Made by a program: the position numbers and the translations under genes. 64,000 nt of DNA, taken from Pseudomonas sp. HOU2. Its GTDB lineage: Bacteria; Pseudomonadota; Gammaproteobacteria; Pseudomonadales; Pseudomonadaceae. Below the pieces are notes generated by a model that was not told the origin of the DNA, made no database searches, and saw nothing but the letters and a program-made list of their open reading frames with translations. Location: positions 4,755,001-4,819,000 of the forward strand of contig NZ_CP160398.1 in NCBI RefSeq assembly GCF_040729435.1, read 5' to 3'. Of this stretch, positions 16,354 through 24,385 are shown piece by piece (position 1 is the stretch's first letter; each line of letters begins with the position of its first letter).

Positions 16354-17229
16354 TCATGGGTGGGCCTTTGCATCCAGCCATTGGCTGAAACTCTGCACGT
16401 CTGCCTCGGGCGGGCGCTGGGGAGTGACCAGCCAATAACCGATTTCGCCGTGCAACGGCGGCGTGTCAAAGGCCGGGACCAGCGAGCCCTCCTTGAGCCG
16501 GCGTTCGATCAGGCATTGGCGGCCCATGGCGATGCCCTGACCGGCGACCGCCGCCTCGACGACGATGTTGTAGTCATGGAGCATCACGCTGGGGACGTGG
16601 CTCAGATCGATGCCGCTGTGCTGATACCAGTCTGTCCATTCGAAAGGCTGGTGCGACTTGGCCATCAGCAACGGACCGTTTTTCACGCCATTGGCCTTGA
16701 AGTCGGGGCTGCATACCGGGGTCAGGGTTTCGCTCATGAAGCGTCGGGCCAGGACTTTCGGCCAGCCACCCTTGCCATAGCGGATCGCCAGATCCACCTC
16801 GCCGCCAGCGACATCGGCCAGTTGCACGGAGGGCAGCAGTTCGACGTGGATGTGTGGGTATTTCGTGCTGAAATCCGCCAGTCGCGGTGCCAGCCATAAA
16901 GTGGCGAACGAGGCGAGCAGGCCAATGCGCAAGGTGCTTGGCTGCTCACCGCGCAGTGGCCGGGTGGCGGCAGCGATGGCGGCGAGGGCAGGTTCGATTT
17001 GCTGGTAGTACGCTTGCCCGGCCGGCGTCAGATCGATGGCGCGGGTGCGTCGGACAAACAGGCGCAGGCGGAGAAATTCTTCGAGTTTTTGCACCTGATG
17101 ACTGACCGCACTCTGGGTCACTGACAACTCGTCGGCAGCCTTGATGAAACTCAAATGGCGGGCCACGGCTTCAAAGGCGCGCAGGGCCATCAGCGGTGGC
17201 AGGTCCTGATGCAGGGGCACGGCAAACAT
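16354..17229 (-). CDS. LysR family transcriptional regulator (GcvA-like)
   Basis: This regulator has 291 residues. A winged helix-turn-helix lies at about 12-72 (PPLMALRAFEAVARHLSF, then TQSAVSHQVQKLE as recognition region), followed by the effector-binding domain. The composition and the 'VDLAIRYGKGGWP' segment are typical of GcvA-type LysR proteins. It lies 88 bp upstream of ridA on the same strand and could regulate or be co-transcribed with the ridA-aminotransferase pair. It is not divergent to them, so the target is uncertain. Confidence 0.9.
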   Translation of the reverse strand: MFAVPLHQDLPPLMALRAFEAVARHLSFIKAADELSVTQSAVSHQVQKLEEFLRLRLFVRRTRAIDLTPAGQAYYQQIEPALAAIAAATRPLRGEQPSTLRIGLLASFATLWLAPRLADFSTKYPHIHVELLPSVQLADVAGGEVDLAIRYGKGGWPKVLARRFMSETLTPVCSPDFKANGVKNGPLLMAKSHQPFEWTDWYQHSGIDLSHVPSVMLHDYNIVVEAAVAGQGIAMGRQCLIERRLKEGSLVPAFDTPPLHGEIGYWLVTPQRPPEADVQSFSQWLDAKAHP

Positions 17230-17400
17230 CCTTGGGTTCGCGGCAAAGTGCAGATTGTGCGGTGAAAACCGTCATGCGGTACATCAATTGTTCCAGGTCG
17301 CCAGCGTCGACGGCTGGTCAGGCTCGGCGCCAGGCGGCATTATTGGCGCAGTCCTGCCTTTGATGCGGCAGTTGTGATTCTTTCAAGCGATGCACCCGCC

Positions 17401-17562
17401 ATGAGCCAAGACGACAAACTGATCGACCTCAGCACCGAACGCGCCAAGCGTGTGCATGACCTCAACGAGAAGCGCCTGAACGAAGTGCGCAAGGCCTTCG
17501 AGCAGGCGATGCCGTTGGGAAAAGTTAAGAAAAAGTCGAAAAACAAGCCGAAAAAGCGTTGA
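17401..17562 (+). CDS. Small basic hypothetical protein
   Basis: This protein has 53 residues: an amphipathic, charged N-terminal half (MSQDDKLIDLSTERAKRVHD) and a very lysine-rich tail (KKKSKNKPKKR). No domain is recognised; the tail could bind nucleic acid or ribosomes, but that is speculation. An in-frame start at 17374 exists, but the ATG at 17401 is the first residue of the charged, well-formed peptide. It stands just before the ccoM-like gene and need not be functionally linked. Confidence 0.65.
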   Translation: MSQDDKLIDLSTERAKRVHDLNEKRLNEVRKAFEQAMPLGKVKKKSKNKPKKR

Positions 17563-17629
17563 TCTCCCCCCTGCATCCTTTGATGCAGGTCAGTTATTTT
17601 CCCGCCTTTGCCTTCTGTGTTGACCGGAC

Positions 17630-17643
17630 TTGATCCTGGTCAA
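17630..17643 (+). promoter_or_regulatory. Probable ANR (FNR-type) binding site upstream of ccoM
   Basis: TTGATCCTGGTCAA matches the ANR/FNR consensus TTGAT-N4-ATCAA with one change. A TAACTT -10-like hexamer lies at 17666-17671. A start near 17678 would place the box at about -41.5, the class II activator position. This predicts induction at low oxygen. Confidence 0.65.
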
Positions 17644-17711
17644 TTTCTGCGCCTGCGTGATTGGTTAACTTAGCTCCATCGCAGCAAAGCAGGGGCCAGG
17701 AGGCCACAGTC

Positions 17712-17825
17712 ATGTTTTTCGATAACGTGGTGTTTGCCGGGGTTCTGACCGTAGGTCTCATGGTTCTGTTTTTTGCAGGGTTTGGATTTTTTATCTGGAA
17801 GGATGCGAATAAGCGCAAGAAGTAG
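17712..17825 (+). CDS. ccoM: Probable cbb3-type cytochrome c oxidase small subunit CcoM
   Basis: This 37-residue single-span membrane protein starts MFFDNVVFAGVLTVGLMVLF and ends with the basic tail WKDANKRKK. It closely resembles, from memory, CcoM of P. stutzeri, a one-helix subunit that stabilises cbb3 oxidase and is encoded away from the ccoNOPQ operon. A strong Shine-Dalgarno (AGGAGG) lies 8 bp before the ATG. An ANR-like box lies upstream and an excellent terminator directly downstream, so it is a complete monocistronic unit. It would sit in the inner membrane with a short periplasmic N-terminus. The identity needs a sequence comparison. Confidence 0.8.
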   Translation: MFFDNVVFAGVLTVGLMVLFFAGFGFFIWKDANKRKK

Positions 17826-17860
17826 GTCTTTCCAGGTTTGATGAGCACGCAAGGCATTTT

Positions 17861-17889
17861 GGGGCGACTTCGGTTGCCCCTTTTTTTTT
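17861..17889 (+). terminator. Strong intrinsic terminator after ccoM
   Basis: GGGGCGAC and GTTGCCCC pair around a TTCG tetraloop, followed by nine consecutive T residues. This confirms transcription of the tiny upstream gene on the plus strand. Confidence 0.95.
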
Positions 17890-17937
17890 GTGTCTTGGCG
17901 GCCTTTGGGCCGACCAGACTTTGGGTGTGCTTTGTGA

Positions 17938-18214
17938 ATATCCGTTGCTGCGGTAACGGCGGCTTAGGGTTCCGCCCTTACGGCGGGTCACTTTTGACAA
18001 ACGCCTCAAAAGTAACCAAAAAGGCTTTACCCTGACGTTCGGCCCTCGCTTAGGCTCGGGTTCCTTCGCTGCGGGATTCATCCGGGGGGCAGCGCCTACG
18101 GTTTGCTTCGCTGCACCTCCTCTCGCTGTGTTTGGCTGCGCCAAACGGTCGCTGCGCTCCCACCCCCGGATAAATCCCTTCACTCAGCCTGCCGACGGGC
18201 CTTGAGATCAAAAG
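17938..18214 (+). repeat. Left arm of a large diverged inverted repeat
   Basis: From ATATCCGTTGCTGCGG to GAGATCAAAAGC this segment reappears inverted at 18575-18856, with many substitutions and small indels. Shared blocks include CGCCTACGGTTTGCTTCGCT and GCACCTCCTCTCG. No ribosome site or credible protein is present on either strand. It looks like one of the long non-coding dispersed repeats of Pseudomonas genomes. Part of the 1.1-kb gene-free stretch 17826-18931. Confidence 0.8.
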
Positions 18215-18293
18215 CGGTACTTGAGCTAACGCTCATCGTGTTGAGTGGGGCGGCTTCGCCGCATGGGGTGCACGCTCTCTAAATTGTAGGAGC

Positions 18294-18461
18294 CAGCCTG
18301 CTGGCGATGGCGGCCTACGAGCCGACCAGTCTCTAACTGACTACACCCCATCCAAATGTGGGAGCGAGCTTGCTCGCGAAGGCGGCCTTCCAGCCGACCA
18401 GTCTCTAACTGAAAACACCCAATCCCCTGTAGGAACTGCCGAAGGCTGTGATCTTTTGATC
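18294..18461 (+). repeat. Three REP-like units in direct orientation on a shared tail
   Basis: Three single REP heads of different families start near 18294 (GTAGGAGCCAGCCTGCTGGC), 18356 (GTGGGAGCGAGCTTGCTCGC) and 18427 (GTAGGAACTGCCGAAGGC). The first two are followed by almost the same tail, GGCGGCC-N5-AGCCGACCAG and TCTCTAACTGA. A fourth copy of the tail beginning lies at 17898, before the inverted-repeat arm. Confidence 0.75.
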
Positions 18462-18463
18462 TG

Positions 18464-18571
18464 CTTTGGCTTTGGCTTTGGCTTTGGCTTTGGCTTTGGC
18501 TTTGGCTTTGGCTTTGGCTTTGGCTTTGGCTTTGGCTTTGGCTTTGGCTCTGGCTCTGGCTCTTGCTCTTG
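18464..18571. repeat. Hexanucleotide minisatellite (CTTTGG)14 plus degenerate units
   Basis: There are fourteen perfect tandem CTTTGG units (18464-18547), followed by CTCTGG, CTCTGG, CTCTTG and CTCTTG. Read on the minus strand it would encode Lys-Pro and Glu-Pro repeats within an open frame, but that frame crosses the inverted-repeat arm and REP units and I do not call it a gene. It begins directly at the end of a REP unit (TTTTGATCTG). Confidence 0.95.
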
Positions 18572-18574
18572 ATG

Positions 18575-18856
18575 TGGCTTTTGATCTTCAGCCCCTTCGG
18601 CAGGCCGAGCGAAGGTGTCCATCAGGGGGTTAGGCGCGCAGCGCCATGCGGCGAAGCCGCATACATCGAGAGGAGGTGCAGCGAAGCAAACCGTAGGCGA
18701 TGCCCCCGGATGGACACCGTAGCGAGGGAACACTGAGCCTAAGCGAAGTGCCGTACGCCGGGGCAAAGCCTTTTGGGTTACCTTTTCGGCGTCTGGAAAA
18801 GGTGACTCGCTGTAAGAGCGAAACCGCCAGCGGCAACAACCGCAGCAACGGATATG
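18575..18856 (-). repeat. Right arm of the large diverged inverted repeat
   Basis: The reverse complement matches 17938-18214 from ATATCCGTTGCTGCGG onwards. The two arms enclose the REP series and the hexamer repeat, making a roughly 0.9-kb non-coding mosaic between ccoM and pitA. Confidence 0.8.
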
Positions 18857-18877
18857 CCCCCAATCCAACCAAAGCAA

Positions 18878-18909
18878 AAAAGGCGCGATCCTTTCGAATC
18901 GCGCCTTTT
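18878..18909. terminator. Intrinsic terminator after pitA
   Basis: AAAAGGCGCGAT and ATCGCGCCTTTT pair over 12 bp around an eight-base loop. On the minus strand the stem is followed by further T residues. It lies 23 bp beyond the pitA stop. Confidence 0.93.
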
Positions 18910-18931
18910 CATCAAAGCTTGAAGCGGTCTA

Positions 18932-20407
18932 TCAGCTACCCAACGCTTTGGACGCCAACCAGAACAGCCCAGCCGACAACGCCACAGTCGCCGGCAAGGT
19001 CAGCACCCACGCCAGCAGGATAGTGCGAACAGTCCCACCCTGCAGGCCGCTCTTGTTGGCGACCATGGTGCCCGCCACGCCCGAGGACAGCACGTGAGTG
19101 GTCGATACCGGCAGACTGAAGATGTTGGCCATACCGATCAAACTGGCAGTAGTGATCTGCGCCGACATGCCCTGGGAATAGGTCATGCCTTGCTTGCCGA
19201 TCTTCTCGCCGATGGTCAGTACCACGCGTTTCCAGCCGACCATGGTACCCAGGCCAAGGGCCAGGGCCACCGCGAGAATCACCCAGAACGGGGCGTATTC
19301 AGTGGTGGTGGTCAGGTCTTTGCGCAGTTTGTCCAGGTCAGCCTTTTCACGGGCTTCAAGGCCCGGCAGCTTGCCGACTTTCTTCGCGGTGTCATCCAGG
19401 CACAACAGATAGCGACGCACTTCGATGCGGCTTTCCGAGGACAGCGAATGGTAGTCCGCTACACCTTTAAGGGTGCCAAGCAGGGCGTTGATGGTCGGTT
19501 CGGTCTGCTGCGGGTTGCAGCGGAATTTCTCCGGCAGGTCGCCTTCGACGCTTTTGCCCAGGGCCAGGAATTCGCCCAGGGAGTCGGCATTGCGTTTGTA
19601 GAACTGGCTCAGGTGCAGGGTCGCGTCGCGGGTGCGTTCGATCTGGTAGGTGGTGCTGCTCAGGTCGAGTACGAACTGCGCAGGCACGATACCGATCAGC
19701 ACCAGCATGATCAGGCCGATGCCTTTCTGACCATCGTTGGAACCGTGCACGAAGCTCACGGCCATGGCCGAGATCACCAGGACCAGGCGGTTCCAGAACG
19801 GTGGGTGCTTCTTGTCGTCGATCTTGCGGCGCTGTTCCGGGGTCTTGTGCATCTTTGACAGCGGGCGCCACCACTTCAGGCCGATCAGGATCAGCGCGGC
19901 GATCAGGAAACCGGCCATTGGCGAGAACACCAGCGAGGCGCCGATGTCGATCGCTTTCTGCCAGTTCACGCCGTCGGCCAACGGGATGTTGTTGATCAGG
20001 GCGTTGGCCAGGCCGACACCGAGGATCGAGCCGATCAGGGTGTGGGAACTGGAGGCCGGGATACCGAAGTACCAGGTGCCCAGGTTCCAGGTGATCGCCG
20101 CGGCGAGCAACGAGAACACCATCGCCAGGCCATGGCCGGTGTTCACATTGATCAGCAGTTCTACCGGCAGCAGGTGAACAATGGCATACGCCACGCCAAC
20201 GCCGCCCAGCAACACGCCGAGGAAGTTGAACACACCGGAGAAGAACACCGCCAGGTGAGGCGGCATGGCTTTGGTGTAGATAACAGTGGCTACCGCGTTA
20301 GCGGTGTCATGAAATCCATTGATGAACTCGAAGGCGAGGACAAACGTCAGGGCGAGCAAGAGGCTCACAAGCACCCAAGCATCCAGTCCGCTGAATAAAT
20401 CGATCAT
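18932..20407 (-). CDS. pitA: Low-affinity inorganic phosphate transporter, Pit/PHO4 family
   Basis: This inner-membrane symporter has 491 residues and takes up metal-phosphate with protons. The duplicated PHO4 signatures are visible as GFHDTANAVATV (31-42) and FVHGSNDGQKGIGL (near 225). A hydrophilic central loop (about 195-360) separates two blocks of membrane helices. The length matches E. coli PitA (499). The gene is monocistronic with its own terminator. No Pho box is evident upstream, consistent with constitutive low-affinity uptake. Confidence 0.95.
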   Translation of the reverse strand: MIDLFSGLDAWVLVSLLLALTFVLAFEFINGFHDTANAVATVIYTKAMPPHLAVFFSGVFNFLGVLLGGVGVAYAIVHLLPVELLINVNTGHGLAMVFSLLAAAITWNLGTWYFGIPASSSHTLIGSILGVGLANALINNIPLADGVNWQKAIDIGASLVFSPMAGFLIAALILIGLKWWRPLSKMHKTPEQRRKIDDKKHPPFWNRLVLVISAMAVSFVHGSNDGQKGIGLIMLVLIGIVPAQFVLDLSSTTYQIERTRDATLHLSQFYKRNADSLGEFLALGKSVEGDLPEKFRCNPQQTEPTINALLGTLKGVADYHSLSSESRIEVRRYLLCLDDTAKKVGKLPGLEAREKADLDKLRKDLTTTTEYAPFWVILAVALALGLGTMVGWKRVVLTIGEKIGKQGMTYSQGMSAQITTASLIGMANIFSLPVSTTHVLSSGVAGTMVANKSGLQGGTVRTILLAWVLTLPATVALSAGLFWLASKALGS

Positions 20408-20783
20408 GAAGGTTTTCTGACCCGGTCATAAGGGGGCGCGATTATGCCAGAAAAGACTGGAAATCGATCCCCTACCTGCTCATCGGTAGCAATCAATGTC
20501 GAATTAAATTGTTGCAAGGTGCAAAGCCCCAGCGTGTTGCAGGGTTTTTCAAGTCATTGATTAGCTTGGAAAAACCTTCAGGCAGCTGGCATTTTGTCGA
20601 GTGCGCGAGGCCCTCAAACGTCTGTGTGAAATATCTCTGAAACGAGTCAGACACGCTCCTTTCCCGTTCAGGCCGGGGGAGGTGGGCCGCTGCCCGCGGG
20701 TAGCGGGCGCGCAAGGCATGGTCGGGTCACCGCGCTTTTAGCCGGTGGCGACGCAGACCCTCGAAAATCTCAGGATCGCCCGG
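20408..20783. other. Intergenic region upstream of pitA
   Basis: This 376-bp stretch lies between the pitA start and the end of the small gene at 20784. It must contain the pitA promoter. I see G+C-rich imperfect palindromes around 20675-20710 but no T-tract, RNA gene, operator or credible coding frame. Confidence 0.5.
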
Positions 20784-20984
20784 TCATGGCTCTTCGGTTT
20801 TGAGTTCTTCTTCCATCTTTTTCAGTTCTTGCTGGAAAACCTGATCCTGAACGGTCGGGCGTTTGCGCCATGCCTTGCGTTCCGGTTCGGGTTGCGCGGC
20901 GTAGGTGGTGACTTCCCCGCCGTAAACTTCCTTGTAACGTTGTTCCTGGCGCTCAAGTTCCGCGCGCAGTTCGTCTTTCGTCAC
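20784..20984 (-). CDS. Small charged hypothetical protein
   Basis: This protein has 66 residues starting on GTG (first residues [17 protein letters not shown]). The start is supported by AGGTAG seven bases upstream; an in-frame ATG further up would add an implausible Pro/Arg-rich leader. The protein is strongly charged and probably helical, with the C-terminal repeat-like [14 protein letters not shown]. No domain is recognised. It stands alone on the minus strand. Confidence 0.6.
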   Translation of the reverse strand: MTKDELRAELERQEQRYKEVYGGEVTTYAAQPEPERKAWRKRPTVQDQVFQQELKKMEEELKTEEP

Positions 20985-21639
20985 AGTGCTACCTGTTTGA
21001 GTTGAGATAAATATCTGGTGAAACGCACGGCAACGAGTCGATTGAACACGTCCAACGAAGGGCCATGCCGGTTCAGGCATTGGCGTTATCGGCAGGGCGA
21101 TCAAGACTTCCATGTTGCAGGCGGCTACGGCACCAGACTAAAACTGACGCAGCATCAGTTTCCTGTTTCAGCAAGCGCGCTGGCGGTGCATGAATAAAGA
21201 GCGTCAGGCGCTGGCCGGGGCTGACGGCAATAGGCATCGGGTCAGCAGGCGGCACCCTCGGCCAATGAAAACGCGGCGCCACTGAGGTGCATTATAGCGG
21301 TCGATTCGGGAATGACTATCTTTGCCAAGTTAAAAACGGTTCGGGATGTGTGATCGTTTTGTTACTGACAAGTTTTATCGCTAGTTGAAATTCGCCGAAA
21401 CCTTTTAAGGACTCGCGTTCAGTTTCTGGCGCCATTAAGTCGATCAACTAATGGGGCATGCAAAGTTGGATGAACAGGTCAGGCGAAGGATTGAAGACGC
21501 TGCGAAGGACAGCGGGTGATGGATTGCGATAATCGGTCGGCGGTTCGATAATCGCCCAATCTTGGCGTCTCGACTCTTGTGCATCCGCTGGCGAGTCGCT
21601 TGTATAGCCATTGATCCGTGCCGCAAAAAAGGACAAGAA
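20985..21639. other. Intergenic region upstream of pcaR
   Basis: This 655-bp gene-poor stretch carries the promoter of the small gene (leftward) and of pcaR (rightward), and a PcaR-like box at 21543-21557. Frames such as 21073-21282 and 21448-21651 (minus) have no supporting features and I reject them. A CCATTA-N11-TAATGG dyad lies at 21432-21454; its meaning is unknown. Confidence 0.5.
21543..21557 (+). promoter_or_regulatory. PcaR-type box upstream of pcaR
   Basis: GTTCGATAATCGCCC differs in one base from the P. putida PcaR box as I recall it (GTTCGATAATCGCAC). A second, weaker half (TGCGATAATCGG) lies at 21525-21536. The site is about 85 bp upstream of the pcaR start, consistent with autoregulation. 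Confidence 0.75.
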
Positions 21640-22482
21640 ATGAACGATCAAATGCGCAACTCCTTCACCTCCGTGGCGCCGCCGATCGTCGCTTCGCCGG
21701 CCAAACGCATCCAGGCGCTGACCGGCGATCCGGATTTCATGACCTCGCTGGCCCGTGGCCTAGCGGTGGTGCAGGCATTTCAGGAGCGCAAGCGGCACCT
21801 GACCATCGCCCAGATCAGCCATCGCACGGAAATTCCCCGCGCCGCCGTGCGCCGTTGTCTGCACACACTGATCAAACTGGGTTACGCCACCACTGATGGC
21901 CGTACTTACTCGTTGCTGCCCAAAGTGCTGACCCTCGGCCACGCGTATCTGTCTTCGACGCCGCTGGCGGTGTCGGCCCAGCCGTATCTTGACCGCATGA
22001 GCGAGCAACTGCACGAAGCCTGCAACATGGCCACGCTCGAAGGTGACGACATTCTGTACATCGCCCGTTCGGCGACCACGCAACGGCTGATCTCGGTGGA
22101 CCTGTCGGTGGGCGGGCGGCTGCCGGCCTATTGCACATCGATGGGCCGCATCCTGCTGGCTGCGCTCGACGACACCTCGCTGCGCGAATACCTCGACCAT
22201 GCCGAACTGGTGGCCAAGACCAGCCGTACGCTGCACACCCCGGAAAGCCTGCTCGAATGCCTGCAGGAAGTACGGCAGCAGGGCTGGTGCATCGTCGATC
22301 AGGAACTCGAACAGGGCCTGCGTTCGATTGCCGTGCCGGTCTACGACGCGTCCGGCCAGGTAGTCGCGGCGCTCAACGTCAGTACCCACGCCGGTCGCGT
22401 CAGCCGTACCGAACTGGAACAACGCTTTCTGCCGGGCCTGCTCAGCGCCAGCCGCGACCTCAGCGCGCAGTTGTTCGCCTGA
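21640..22482 (+). CDS. pcaR: Beta-ketoadipate pathway regulator PcaR (IclR family)
   Basis: This regulator has 280 residues and is nearly identical to remembered P. putida PcaR over the conserved core (SPAKRIQALTGDPDFMTSL, near 25-43). An IclR-type winged helix covers about 45-105 and the C-terminal effector domain about 120-280. PcaR activates pcaIJF and pcaK in response to beta-ketoadipate. I chose the ATG at 21640, preceded by AGGACAAG, over the upstream in-frame start at 21562, which would put the PcaR box close to the coding region. It lies directly upstream of its target pcaK. Confidence 0.95.
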   Translation: MNDQMRNSFTSVAPPIVASPAKRIQALTGDPDFMTSLARGLAVVQAFQERKRHLTIAQISHRTEIPRAAVRRCLHTLIKLGYATTDGRTYSLLPKVLTLGHAYLSSTPLAVSAQPYLDRMSEQLHEACNMATLEGDDILYIARSATTQRLISVDLSVGGRLPAYCTSMGRILLAALDDTSLREYLDHAELVAKTSRTLHTPESLLECLQEVRQQGWCIVDQELEQGLRSIAVPVYDASGQVVAALNVSTHAGRVSRTELEQRFLPGLLSASRDLSAQLFA

Positions 22483-22490
22483 GGAAGCTG

Positions 22491-22522
22491 TTCGATAAAC
22501 GCACAGTGTTGCGTTTATCGAA
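22491..22522. promoter_or_regulatory. Perfect inverted repeat of PcaR-like half-sites before pcaK
   Basis: TTCGATAAACGCA and its exact inverse TGCGTTTATCGAA are separated by six bases, starting nine bases after the pcaR stop. Each arm resembles the PcaR box. There is no T-tract, so it is unlikely to be only a terminator. It lies about 255 bp upstream of the pcaK start. Confidence 0.65.
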
Positions 22523-22776
22523 TTGACGCTAAAAGCCTCGGATCATTAATGTCGCGGCAGCGTCATCCGGCGCAGATGTGAATGAGCCTGCCGGATTGTC
22601 GACTCCCATAATAATGACAAGAGGCAATTCATCATGCGCATGCTCCCCGACTGTCTCAGCCCCATTCCCTGTTGCCGGATTCACCGCAACATCTGATTTC
22701 AGCCTTCTATTCTTGTGACCGTGCCGCTCATTGGCCGGCCGCCGTTCGACTGCGTTTTTTGCGTGGAATAAAAATA

Positions 22777-24123
22777 ATGAACCAGCCTCAGTCCGCTGTA
22801 GGTAACTGCCTCGACGTGCAGACCTTCATCAATGCCCAACCGATCTCGCGCTATCAGTGGCGCGTGGTGATCCTGTGTTTCTTGATCGTGTTTCTCGATG
22901 GCCTCGACACCGCCGCGATGGGCTTCATCGCGCCAGCGCTGTCCCAGGACTGGGGCATCGACCGCGCGAGCCTCGGCCCGGTGATGAGTGCCGCGTTGAT
23001 CGGCATGGTCTTCGGTGCATTGGGTTCCGGCCCACTGGCTGACCGCTTCGGGCGCAAAGTGGTGCTGGTTGGCGCGGTGCTGCTGTTCGGCGCTTTCAGC
23101 CTGGCCTCGGCCTACAGCACCAACGTCGAGCAACTGCTGGTGTTGCGTTTCCTTACCGGCCTCGGTCTGGGCGCCGGCATGCCCAACGCCACCACGTTGC
23201 TCTCGGAATACACCCCGGAGCGTAAGAAATCCTTGCTGGTGACCAGCATGTTCTGCGGCTTCAACCTCGGCATGGCCGGTGGCGGATTCATTTCGGCGAA
23301 GCTGATCCCGGCGTTCGGCTGGCACAGCCTGCTGCTGATCGGCGGGATTCTGCCGCTGATCCTCGCGGTGGTGCTGCTGTTCTGGCTGCCGGAGTCGGCG
23401 CGTTTTCTGGTGGTGCGCAATCGCGGCACCGACAAAGTGCGCAAGACCCTGTCGCCGATCGATCCGGTCGCCGTCGCGCAGGCCTCGAGTTTCAGCGTGC
23501 CGGAACAGAAAACCGTCAAGGCGCGCAACGTGTTCGCGGTGATTTTCTCCGGCACCTACAGCGTCGGCACCTTGCTGCTGTGGCTGACCTACTTCATGGG
23601 CCTGGTCATCGTTTACCTGCTGACCAGTTGGCTGCCGACCCTGATGCGTGACAGCGGCGCGAGCATGGAGCAGGCAGCGTTCATCGGCGCGCTGTTCCAG
23701 TTCGGCGGGGTATTGAGCGCGGTCGCTGTGGGTTGGGCGATGGATCGCTTCAATCCGCACAAGGTCATCGGCACGTTCTACCTGCTGGCCGGGGTGTTTG
23801 CCTACGCGGTAGGGCAGAGCCTGGGCAATATCACGCTGCTCGCGACCTTGGTGCTGGTGGCGGGGATGTGCGTCAACGGTGCGCAATCGGCGATGCCTTC
23901 GCTGGCGGCGCGGTTCTATCCGACTCAGGGGCGGGCGACCGGGGTGTCGTGGATGCTCGGGATTGGCCGCTTTGGCGCGATTCTCGGGGCGTGGATGGGC
24001 GCGACGTTGCTGGGGTTGGGCTGGAATTTCGAGCAGGTGCTGACGGCGTTGGTGATTCCGGCGGGGCTGGCGACGGCGGCGGTGGTGATCAAAGGCATGG
24101 TCAGTCATGCGGATGCGACCTGA
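22777..24123 (+). CDS. pcaK: 4-hydroxybenzoate/protocatechuate MFS transporter PcaK
   Basis: This aromatic acid:proton symporter has 448 residues, the same length as P. putida PcaK. Twelve membrane helices are expected. The family motifs DGLDTAAMGFIAPAL (helix 1) and GPLADRFGRKVVL (loop 2-3) are present; the aspartates of DGxD in helix 1 are essential in studied PcaK. The start at 22777 follows GGAATAAAAATA; a longer frame from 22672 is discarded because of the PcaK alignment and length. PcaK also acts as a chemoreceptor for 4-hydroxybenzoate in P. putida. Confidence 0.93.
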   Translation: MNQPQSAVGNCLDVQTFINAQPISRYQWRVVILCFLIVFLDGLDTAAMGFIAPALSQDWGIDRASLGPVMSAALIGMVFGALGSGPLADRFGRKVVLVGAVLLFGAFSLASAYSTNVEQLLVLRFLTGLGLGAGMPNATTLLSEYTPERKKSLLVTSMFCGFNLGMAGGGFISAKLIPAFGWHSLLLIGGILPLILAVVLLFWLPESARFLVVRNRGTDKVRKTLSPIDPVAVAQASSFSVPEQKTVKARNVFAVIFSGTYSVGTLLLWLTYFMGLVIVYLLTSWLPTLMRDSGASMEQAAFIGALFQFGGVLSAVAVGWAMDRFNPHKVIGTFYLLAGVFAYAVGQSLGNITLLATLVLVAGMCVNGAQSAMPSLAARFYPTQGRATGVSWMLGIGRFGAILGAWMGATLLGLGWNFEQVLTALVIPAGLATAAVVIKGMVSHADAT

Positions 24124-24140
24124 TATCGCGGTTTAAGCCG

Positions 24141-24216
24141 AAAAGATCGCAGCCTTCGGCAGCTCCTACATTGGAATGCGTACACCTGTAGGAGCTGCCG
24201 CAGGCTGCGATCTTTT
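24141..24216. repeat. REP pair, family B, inverted
   Basis: Units at 24141-24170 (variant core GCCTTCGGC) and 24187-24216 (core GCCGCAGGC) face each other across 16 bp. The pair lies between pcaK and the pcaI promoter. Confidence 0.9.
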
Positions 24217-24251
24217 GCCGACAACACAGAACGATAGGTTGATAACAATCC

Positions 24252-24282
24252 GTTCGATAAACGAACACTCAGTCGATTATCG
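24252..24282 (+). promoter_or_regulatory. PcaR-type boxes in the pcaI promoter region
   Basis: GTTCGATAAACGAAC (24252-24266) is followed by CGATTATCG (24274-24282). Together they resemble the tandem PcaR binding sites of the P. putida pcaIJ promoter. They lie about 105-135 bp upstream of the pcaI start. Confidence 0.7.
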
Positions 24283-24385
24283 GATTGTTTGGCGTTTTTC
24301 AGCGGCTTAATCTGCAGTGACTCCGGCGCTGAACCTCGCGCCTTTTTATCACTGGCGATTCACTACAAAAACGGGAGCCTGCTCC

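Noticed and set aside
18294..18461. Possible CRISPR-like direct repeats
   Set aside because: The repeated units are REP heads with different cores, the spacing is long, only two or three units exist and no cas gene is near.
18341..18877. A 178-codon minus-strand frame with Lys-Pro/Glu-Pro repeats
   Set aside because: It is made of the inverted-repeat arm, the hexamer tract and REP units. There is no ribosome site, and the reading frame follows from the six-base repeat length.
21073..21282. A small minus-strand frame between the pitA and pcaR regions
   Set aside because: No ribosome site, no recognisable composition of a real protein and no conserved feature.
22699..24108. A 469-codon minus-strand frame opposite pcaK
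   Set aside because: It is a shadow of the pcaK coding strand, extremely rich in Arg, His and Gln, without a ribosome site.
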